Shown piece after piece: positions 5,786 to 10,812 of a DNA stretch of 10,812 nucleotides (positions are counted from its first letter, which is position 1; each line of letters starts with the position of its first letter). Source of the stretch: an uncultured bacterium (GTDB taxonomy: Bacteria > Actinomycetota > Coriobacteriia > Coriobacteriales > Coriobacteriaceae). The notes under the pieces are model-generated. The model was not told where the DNA came from, ran no database searches, and was given only the letters and a program-made list of their open reading frames with translations. The position numbers and the translations under genes were made by a program. The DNA lies in assembly GCA_905215765.1 (NCBI GenBank), contig CAJMRP010000064.1:1-10812 (forward strand). Direction: 5' to 3'.

Positions 5786-7453
5786 TTAGAACAGGCCGGT
5801 GATGTTGCCGTCGTTGTCGACGTCGATATTCTCGGCCGCGGGGACCTTGGGCAGGCCCGGCATGGTCAGAACACTGCCGGTCAGCGCGACCACAAAGTGG
5901 GCGCCGGCGGAAACCTTGAGCTCGCGCACCGTGATGCGGAAGTTCTCGGGAGCGCCCAGGGCCTTGGCGTTGTCGCTAAAGCTGTACTGCGTCTTGGCCA
6001 CGCATACCGGCAGGTTGCCAAAGCCGTTCTCGCGCAGCTCGGCAAGCTGACGCTTGGCGGCCGGCGTAAAGTCAACGCCGTCGGCGCGGTAAACCTTGGT
6101 GGCAACAGCCTCGAGGGCGTCGGCCACATCGGCGCCGTCCTCATAGGCAAACTTGAGCTCGCTCGGCTGCTCAATCAGACGCATGACCTCATCGGCCAGC
6201 TCGAGCGCGCCCTCGCCGCCCTTGGCCCAGACCTCGGACAGCTTAACGTTGACACCGAGCTTCTGGCACTCGGACTCGATGAGCTCGAGTTCGGCCTCGG
6301 TGTCCGTCGGGAAGCGGTTGATAGCGACCACGCAGGGCAGACCGTAGACATTCTGAATGTTGTCGACGTGGCGCAGCAGATTGGGCATGCCGGCCTTGAG
6401 GGCCTCGAGGTTCTCCTCGTTGAGGTCGGCCTTGGCGACACCGCCGTTGTACTTAAGCGCGCGGGCAGTGGCGACGACCACGACAGCGCTGGGGCGAACG
6501 CCCGTCATGCGGCACTTGATGTCGAGGAACTTCTCGGCACCCAGATCGGCACCGAAGCCGGCCTCGGTAATGGCGACATCGCCAAAGCGCATCGCCATAC
6601 GCGTGGCCATGATAGAGTTGCAGCCGTGGGCAATGTTGGCGAAGGGACCGCCGTGGACAAACGCAGGCGTGCCCTCGAGTGTCTGAACCAGGTTGGGTTT
6701 GAGCGCATCCTTGAGCAGGGCAGCCATGGCACCCTGAGCCTTAAGGTCGCGGGCGCGGACGGGCTCGCCGGCATAGCTGTAGCCGACGACGATCTCGCCC
6801 AAGCGCTCCTTGAGGTCGTTGATGCTCGTGGACAGGCACAGGATTGCCATGACCTCGGAGGCAACGGTGATATCGAAGCCGTCCTCGCGCGGCACGCCCT
6901 GGGCCTTGCCGCCAATGCCGTCGATAACATGGCGCAGCTGACGGTCGTTCATGTCGACGACGCGCTTCCAGGTGATGCGCTTAACGTCAATACCGAGCTG
7001 GTTGCCCTGCTGAATATGGTTATCAAGCATGGCGGCCAGCAGGTTGTTGGCAGCACCGATGGCATGGAAGTCACCGGTAAAGTGCAGGTTGATATCCTCC
7101 ATGGGGATGACCTGAGCCCAGCCGCCGCCGGCAGCACCGCCCTTAACGCCAAAGACGGGGCCGAGCGAAGGCTCGCGCAGGGCCACAGCGCTCTTGACGC
7201 CGCGGCGACGCAGGCCATCGGCCAGACCGATGGTCGTGGTGGTCTTACCCTCGCCCGCGGGCGTGGGGTTGATAGCGGTCACGAGGACGAGCTTGGCCTG
7301 GTGGTCAGTTGGCTCGTTGAGCAATGAATAGTCGACCTTAGCCTTGTCGAAGCCGTACGGAATAAGGTGCTTAACGTCGACGCCGGCGTTCTTGGCCACC
7401 TCGGTAATAGGCAGCGGCGTGACAGAACGTGCGATTTCGATGTCAGTAGGCAT
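5786..7453 (-). CDS. fhs: Formate--tetrahydrofolate ligase
   Basis: This is a 555-residue cytoplasmic enzyme that joins formate to tetrahydrofolate using ATP, giving 10-formyl-tetrahydrofolate for purine and formyl-methionine synthesis or for acetogenic carbon flow. It is full length for the family. The ATP loop TPAGEGKTT is at residues 64-72, followed by the family signature EPSLGPVFGVKGGAAGGGWA (94-113) and the conserved NLHFTGDFHAI (122-132). The C-terminus LTGSVLTMPGLPKVPAAENI onward is also typical. The ATG at 7451-7453 has GAAAGGA about seven bases upstream; a further 20 codons are open upstream but carry no start with a ribosome site. No other Wood-Ljungdahl or folate genes lie beside it, so the window cannot say whether it serves acetogenesis or only one-carbon supply. 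No tetrahydrofolate riboswitch is apparent in the short leader. Confidence 0.98.
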   Translation of the reverse strand: MPTDIEIARSVTPLPITEVAKNAGVDVKHLIPYGFDKAKVDYSLLNEPTDHQAKLVLVTAINPTPAGEGKTTTTIGLADGLRRRGVKSAVALREPSLGPVFGVKGGAAGGGWAQVIPMEDINLHFTGDFHAIGAANNLLAAMLDNHIQQGNQLGIDVKRITWKRVVDMNDRQLRHVIDGIGGKAQGVPREDGFDITVASEVMAILCLSTSINDLKERLGEIVVGYSYAGEPVRARDLKAQGAMAALLKDALKPNLVQTLEGTPAFVHGGPFANIAHGCNSIMATRMAMRFGDVAITEAGFGADLGAEKFLDIKCRMTGVRPSAVVVVATARALKYNGGVAKADLNEENLEALKAGMPNLLRHVDNIQNVYGLPCVVAINRFPTDTEAELELIESECQKLGVNVKLSEVWAKGGEGALELADEVMRLIEQPSELKFAYEDGADVADALEAVATKVYRADGVDFTPAAKRQLAELRENGFGNLPVCVAKTQYSFSDNAKALGAPENFRITVRELKVSAGAHFVVALTGSVLTMPGLPKVPAAENIDVDNDGNITGLF

Positions 7454-7493
7454 GGGCGGTCCTTTCGTTACCGAATGAGAAAAAGACCAATCC

Positions 7494-7521
7494 AGCATAG
7501 CACGGGCGCGCAATAGTAAAA
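7494..7521 (-). promoter_or_regulatory. Candidate fhs promoter
   Basis: On the minus strand, TTTTAC (plus 7516-7521), a 16-base spacer and TATGCT (plus 7494-7499) lie about 41 bases before the fhs ATG. The -10 is good and the -35 poor. No terminator is obvious between ruvB and this point, so some fhs transcription may come through from the ruv operon. Confidence 0.35.
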
Positions 7522-7538
7522 CACCCGCAACCGAATAA

Positions 7539-7569
7539 CGGCGATATGTTTACCCAATGTCCGGCGATA
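7539..7569. repeat. 8-base direct repeat between ruvB and fhs
   Basis: CGGCGATA occurs at 7539-7546 and 7562-7569, starts 23 bases apart, close to two helix turns. It lies just upstream of the candidate fhs promoter. It could be a tandem activator site or chance. Confidence 0.25.
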
Positions 7570-7597
7570 GCCCAACAGCACGCCAAAACAAAGCGCC

Positions 7598-8665
7598 CTA
7601 AACGGTAGGTTCAATCCCCAGGTGCTCAAAGGTGCGAAGGGTTGCCTGACGGCCCTGCGGCGTACGAATCATCAACCCGCACTGCAACAGGTAGGGCTCA
7701 TAGACATCCTCGAGCGTGCCCGGGTCCTCGCCCACCGCGCTGGCAAGGGTCGTAAGTCCCACGGCACGACCGGAGAACGTCTTAGCGAGCGTCTCCAAAA
7801 TGCGAATATCCATCCAGTCCAGCCCGAGCTCGTCGATCTCGAAGAACTCGAGCGCCTGACGGCAGATATCGAGCTCGATGGGGCCGTTGCCGCGCACCTG
7901 TGCGTAATCGCGCACGCGCTTGAGCAGGCGGTTGGCAAGACGTGGCGTGCCGCGCGAACGCGAGCCGATCTCGAGCGCACTGGGATGGTCGATCGTCACG
8001 CCCAGGATAGTCGCCGAGCGCGTCACAATCTGCGCGAGTTCCTCGACCGTGTAGTAATCCAGGCGATATGAAATGCCAAAGCGGTCGCGCAACGGGCCGG
8101 TCAACATGCCTGAGCGGGTCGTTGCCGCTACCAGCGTAAACTTGGGAATATCCAGGCGAATCGAGCGCGCCGCCGGACCCTTGCCAATCACGATATCGAG
8201 GGCAAAGTCCTCCATCGCGGGGTACAGGACCTCCTCGACCGAACGGTTGAGGCGGTGGATCTCGTCGATAAACAGCACATCACCCGGCTGCAAGTTAGTA
8301 AGGATGGCCGCTAGGTCGCCCGTGCGCGCGATGGCAGGGCCACTCGTGGTCTTGATCTGAGCGCCCAGCTCGTTGGCGATAACGGTGGCCAGCGTGGTCT
8401 TGCCCAGGCCCGGAGGGCCCGAGAAGATCACGTGGTCGAGCGTCTCGCCACGGCTCTGCGCCGCCTCGATCAGCACTCGAAGGCTCTGCTTGATATGTTC
8501 CTGACCGCAGTAGTCGTCCAGGCGCTGAGGGCGCAGGGTACGGTCGACATCGAGGTCTTCGGGCGTTAGCTCCGAGCCCACCATGCGCTCGCCGTGCGCC
8601 ATGGATGCCGCCGGCGAGTTGCCGGGCGTCGCCCACAGGTCCTGAGAGTCATCGGCTTCCCACAT
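7598..8665 (-). CDS. ruvB: Holliday junction branch-migration ATPase RuvB
   Basis: This is a 355-residue AAA+ motor that forms hexameric rings on DNA and, with RuvA, drives branch migration of Holliday junctions. Visible motifs are Walker A GPPGLGKTT (83-91), Walker B LFIDEIH (131-137), the sensor/arginine-finger segment AATTRSGMLTGPLRDRFG, and the C-terminal winged-helix part ending near RTPQGRQATLRTFEHLG. The N-terminus is extended by about 25 residues before the conserved LTPEDLDVDRTLRP. The ATG at 8663-8665 shares its A with the ruvA stop (TGATG). A GTG one codon upstream gives a four-base overlap instead, and internal ATGs at residues 22 and 28 are possible, so the start is uncertain. 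It is the last gene of ruvCAB and probably translationally coupled. Confidence 0.97.
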   Translation of the reverse strand: MWEADDSQDLWATPGNSPAASMAHGERMVGSELTPEDLDVDRTLRPQRLDDYCGQEHIKQSLRVLIEAAQSRGETLDHVIFSGPPGLGKTTLATVIANELGAQIKTTSGPAIARTGDLAAILTNLQPGDVLFIDEIHRLNRSVEEVLYPAMEDFALDIVIGKGPAARSIRLDIPKFTLVAATTRSGMLTGPLRDRFGISYRLDYYTVEELAQIVTRSATILGVTIDHPSALEIGSRSRGTPRLANRLLKRVRDYAQVRGNGPIELDICRQALEFFEIDELGLDWMDIRILETLAKTFSGRAVGLTTLASAVGEDPGTLEDVYEPYLLQCGLMIRTPQGRQATLRTFEHLGIEPTV

Positions 8666-9285
8666 CACGCATCCATTCCGAGTCGCTTAAGCGCCGCGCC
8701 GAGCAGGTCCTCGACACGCATATTTTGCCCATCATACCCGCTCAGGGCAACATCGGTCTCCTGCGGGCTAAAGCCCATGGAAAGGAGTGCCGCACGGGCA
8801 TCATCGATCGCCGAGGGAGCGGCAGCGGGCACGGGCATCGCAACCTGGCCGGGAATCACATCGACCGGCACAAAGCCCTTGTCCTTGGCAAAGGTGCTCT
8901 TGAGCTCCAGGATCAGACGCTGAGCTGTCTTTTTGCCCACACCGGGCACCTTGGCCATGCCCTTGTCGTCCTCGGCCATCACCAGCGAATACAATTGCCC
9001 CACGGTATAGGTGGAAAGCACGGCGAGCGCCAAGCGCGGGCCAACGCCCGAGACGGACACGAGCCGATCGAACATCGTGCGCTCATCCTTAGAGGAAAAA
9101 CCGAAAAGTGTCATGGCGTCCTCGCGCACCTGCATACGCGTGTAGAGGCGGACCTCGCCGCCGGGCGTCGGCAACGTGGCCGCAGTGCTGCCCGAGATGC
9201 CGAGCTCAAAGCCAACGCCCGACACATCGACGACAGCAGAGCTCATCGTGGCCTCGACAAGCGTTCCGTGGAGCTGGGAAATCAT
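8665..9285 (-). CDS. ruvA: Holliday junction-binding protein RuvA
   Basis: This is a 206-residue protein that tetramerises on the four-way junction and loads RuvB. The N-terminal OB-type domain starts MISQLHGTLVEA and includes VDVSGVGFELGIS (19-31). Two helix-hairpin-helix motifs follow, VSVSGVGPRLALAVLS (76-91) and MAKVPGVGKKTAQRLILELK (110-129). After a flexible linker rich in Pro/Ala (about 140-158) comes the C-terminal RuvB-contact domain (159-206). The length is normal. The ATG at 9283-9285 shares its A with the ruvC stop; GAGGA lies about 11 bases upstream inside ruvC. The long upstream open stretch in this frame lies within ruvC and is not part of the gene. Confidence 0.97.
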   Translation of the reverse strand: MISQLHGTLVEATMSSAVVDVSGVGFELGISGSTAATLPTPGGEVRLYTRMQVREDAMTLFGFSSKDERTMFDRLVSVSGVGPRLALAVLSTYTVGQLYSLVMAEDDKGMAKVPGVGKKTAQRLILELKSTFAKDKGFVPVDVIPGQVAMPVPAAAPSAIDDARAALLSMGFSPQETDVALSGYDGQNMRVEDLLGAALKRLGMDA

Positions 9286-9806
9286 CAGTATCCGGTTCCT
9301 CTCTGTTGATAGAACTCGCCACCGGTGAGGGCGCGGGTGCGGCTGAGGTTTACATGGCAGATGGCGCAGGCCAGGGCATCGGCGGCATGGTCGGGATGCG
9401 GGTCGTGATCGAGCTGTGTGAGTGTGCGTACCATGTAGGCGACCTGCCGCTTGTCCGCGGCGCCAGTGCCCACCACAGCCTGTTTGATCTGCATGGGCGT
9501 GTACTCGCCAATCTCGAGCGCGCATTCCGAAAGTGCGACGAGTGCAGCACCGCGGGCATGCGCCGTGGGGATGGCGGAACGAACGTTGGCGCCAAAGTAG
9601 ATGCTCTCGACAGCAGCCGTGTCGGGTCGATAACGCTCAACGACATCCTTAAGGTCATGGGCGATATGCGACAGGCGAACCGCGAGCGGACTTCCGGCAC
9701 TGGTCTCGATGCAGCCATAGGCACGGCAACGAACCTCGCCACGCTGCTCCTCGATAATCCCCCAACCCGTATGAGCCAAACCGGGGTCAATGCCCAAGAT
9801 AACCAA
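9285..9806 (-). CDS. ruvC: Holliday junction endonuclease RuvC
   Basis: This is a 173-residue resolvase that nicks symmetric strands of the Holliday junction as a dimer. The RNase H-like fold opens MVILGIDPGLAHTGWG with Asp7. Glu67 stands in AAVESIYFG, and the C-terminal PDHAADALACAICH supplies His140 and Asp143. This is the D-E-H-D catalytic set known from Thermus RuvC, where E. coli has Asp in place of the His. The start is a TTG (9804-9806): it is placed exactly for Asp7 and has GGGAGGT five bases upstream, while the nearest upstream ATG is out of frame. It is the first gene of ruvCAB; the promoter and LexA box lie about 55-100 bases upstream. Confidence 0.97.
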   Translation of the reverse strand: MVILGIDPGLAHTGWGIIEEQRGEVRCRAYGCIETSAGSPLAVRLSHIAHDLKDVVERYRPDTAAVESIYFGANVRSAIPTAHARGAALVALSECALEIGEYTPMQIKQAVVGTGAADKRQVAYMVRTLTQLDHDPHPDHAADALACAICHVNLSRTRALTGGEFYQQRGTGY

Positions 9807-9861
9807 GCCGACCTCCCCTCGTCATCAGCACAGCACAAGGCAAGGCCCCGCGCATCATTCA

Positions 9862-9875
9862 CGAACGTCTGTTCT
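9862..9875. promoter_or_regulatory. LexA (SOS) box upstream of ruvC
   Basis: CGAACgtctGTTCT matches the actinobacterial/Bacillus LexA consensus CGAAC-N4-GTTCG except for the last base; read on the minus strand it is AGAACAGACGTTCG. It adjoins the candidate -10 box of the ruvCAB promoter, so bound LexA would block transcription. No other GAAC-N4-GTTC was seen in the window. Confidence 0.8.
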
Positions 9876-9905
9876 AGAATAACACAACGCTAGCCCTATA
9901 AGTCA
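9876..9905 (-). promoter_or_regulatory. Candidate ruvCAB promoter
   Basis: On the minus strand, TGACTT (plus 9900-9905), an 18-base spacer and TATTCT (plus 9876-9881) lie about 70-100 bases before the ruvC start. The LexA box begins right after the -10. The hexamers are imperfect; the position next to the SOS box is the main support. Confidence 0.4.
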
Positions 9906-9942
9906 GCCGAGATCGAATTGTAGGTTGAGTATACGCAAGCGA

Positions 9943-10040
9943 GCGCCCGCCAGAGCGAGCAAGGTGCCTTGAAAGAGGAGGGCATTGACCTGGCGGTCAT
10001 GTCCGACGATTGAAAGGCAGATTGCCGCTCTGGCGGGCGC
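9943..10040. repeat. Large inverted-repeat structure, possible RNA element
   Basis: A perfect 15-base inverted repeat (9943-9957 with 10026-10040; GCGCCCGCCAGAGCG and its complement) continues inward past a bulged A. Four more pairs follow (9959-9962 with 10022-10025), then a 2x2 mismatch and another four pairs (9965-9968 with 10016-10019). Inside is a hairpin TGACC-TGGC-GGTCA (9986-9999), and TTGAAAG occurs twice (9969-9975, 10010-10016). It begins nine bases past the stop of the gene at 10049. There is no T-run on either side, so it is not a simple terminator. It could be a structured RNA, a 3'-end stabiliser or a small palindromic repeat family. AGCGA flanks both ends (9938-9942, 10043-10047), weakly hinting at insertion. 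Confidence 0.75.
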
Positions 10041-10048
10041 GCAGCGAC

Positions 10049-10812
10049 CTAGTTCTGAGAGAAGAACGGGAATTGTCGGGGATCCACCGGCGGATGCGAC
10101 ATCGGTCCGCTCTGGGGCCCACCCTGCGAGCCGCCCTGACCGCCCATCATCTTATCGATGGCGTCCTGAACTTCGCCCTCGAACTTTTTCATTCCCTCGT
10201 GCAAACGACGCTGACCGTCCTCAGAGCGCAGCTCCTCCATTTGCTCGGGCGAAATACCCAGTAGCTCGCCCAGCACGCCCATCATCTCGTTTCGCACGCG
10301 CTCGCTCGTATCCTCGTCGGCAAAGCGGCGCACCTCGGCGCGCGCCAGCGAATCGACCGTCATGCGCTCCTTGCCGTTAAGCCCCAGGTCGGACCACGCG
10401 AGCATATACGGCCAGGCACGCTCGGCAAACGAACGGGCCGAGACGATCGGCGCCATCGGCAACATGCGACGGGAAGCCTCACCCTGTCGAACGAGCATCA
10501 GCAGCAGCGAGCAAGCCTCGGGCTTGCCGGCGGCCATTGGGATGTCGTCGAAAGATCGATTGCGGTCCACGTGCGCCTCGAGCGCGCCATCGACCTCACC
10601 CGGCTCAAGCCCGCCGAGCAGCTGTGCCGCGCGGTCGAGCATATCAACCGGGCCGTCGAGCGTCGAGAGCGTCTGCGCCAGCACGCGCTCCATACAATCT
10701 TCCACTGCGTTGAGCGTCACGAGCTCTTGGGGCACCACGGCAGACGTGCGGTTGCGCACACGCGCCACAAACTCAAGCGTCGACAGGTACACATCGCCAA
10801 AGGGCGCAAAGT
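10049..10812 (-). CDS. Unrecognised protein, 5' part outside window (partial)
   Basis: The minus-strand frame stays open to the right edge; 253 residues are visible. I do not recognise the family. What can be seen: a mostly helical, soluble protein with no membrane segment or signal. It has an acidic-rich middle (LEPGEVDGALEAHVDRNRSF), a segment RSFAERAWPYMLAWSDLGLN, and a long charged helical part (DEDTSERVRNEMMGVLGELL through EGMKKFEGEVQDAIDKMMGG). The tail is low-complexity and rich in Gly, Gln and Pro, ending FPFFSQN. A GTG at 10790-10792 could serve as a start but has no ribosome site, and the frame before it (FAPFGD) is open, so the gene most likely begins outside the window. It lies upstream of ruvC, separated by the inverted-repeat structure and the SOS promoter, so it is not part of the ruv operon. 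Confidence 0.75.
   Translation of the reverse strand, partial: FAPFGDVYLSTLEFVARVRNRTSAVVPQELVTLNAVEDCMERVLAQTLSTLDGPVDMLDRAAQLLGGLEPGEVDGALEAHVDRNRSFDDIPMAAGKPEACSLLLMLVRQGEASRRMLPMAPIVSARSFAERAWPYMLAWSDLGLNGKERMTVDSLARAEVRRFADEDTSERVRNEMMGVLGELLGISPEQMEELRSEDGQRRLHEGMKKFEGEVQDAIDKMMGGQGGSQGGPQSGPMSHPPVDPRQFPFFSQN

Noticed and set aside
5897..7327. A 476-codon open frame on the plus strand opposite fhs
   Set aside because: It lies wholly antisense to a well-conserved gene, has no ribosome site or recognisable domain, and is explained by the strong GC bias at third codon positions.
7454..7597. Tetrahydrofolate riboswitch or ruvB terminator before fhs
   Set aside because: No extended conserved stem structure, and no stem followed by a T-run, could be found in this 144-base gap.
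9938..10047. A MITE with AGCGA target duplication
   Set aside because: The inverted repeats are not flush with the flanks (two extra bases on one side), and a 5-mer repeat in GC-rich DNA is easily chance. Kept only as a minor hypothesis under the inverted-repeat finding.
9985..10380. Plus-strand open frame starting TTG after a GGAGG inside the inverted-repeat region
   Set aside because: The ribosome site is only two bases from the TTG, and most of the frame is antisense to the gene at 10049, with Arg/Pro/Ser-rich shadow-like composition.

Overview
The window looks like a chromosomal segment from a high-GC Gram-positive gut actinobacterium. Class Coriobacteriia, perhaps Collinsella, is my best guess. 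This rests on base composition, strong GGAGG-type ribosome binding sites, the ruvC-ruvA-ruvB order with an actinobacterial/Bacillus-type LexA box, a stand-alone formate-tetrahydrofolate ligase and a PASTA-like membrane protein. It is an inference from style and content, not from a marker gene.

Layout. Positions 1-1858 look accessory: a 5' fragment of a small PH-like protein on the minus strand, an AT-rich gap with a palindromic operator, a HicA-HicB type toxin-antitoxin pair on the plus strand, and a SHOCT-domain protein on the minus strand. Positions 1859-4596 hold a divergent pair, a zinc-ribbon protein (minus) and a cation diffusion facilitator (plus), separated by about 220 bases with two inverted repeats and a promoter. 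Positions 4615-5604 (minus) encode a single-pass membrane protein with a Pro/Tyr-rich cytoplasmic part, a PASTA-like outer domain and a seven-residue repeat tail. Positions 5723-7453 (minus) hold fhs and a textbook intrinsic terminator. Positions 7598-9806 (minus) hold ruvC, ruvA and ruvB as a tightly coupled operon, with a LexA box and promoter just upstream. The window ends with a large inverted-repeat structure (9943-10040) and the 3' part of an unrecognised gene.

How they work together. RuvC resolves Holliday junctions that RuvAB migrates. The three genes share one-base TGATG junctions, which suggests translational coupling, and the LexA box places them under DNA-damage control. Fhs feeds formate into the folate one-carbon pool and appears to be its own transcription unit, although no clear terminator separates it from ruvB. 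The CDF transporter has metal-site residues of the type associated with manganese export.

I do not see a clearly new multi-gene system. The items most worth a second look are the 98-base inverted-repeat structure between the unknown gene and ruvC, the TxV-motif/PASTA-like membrane protein, and the palindrome in front of hicAB.
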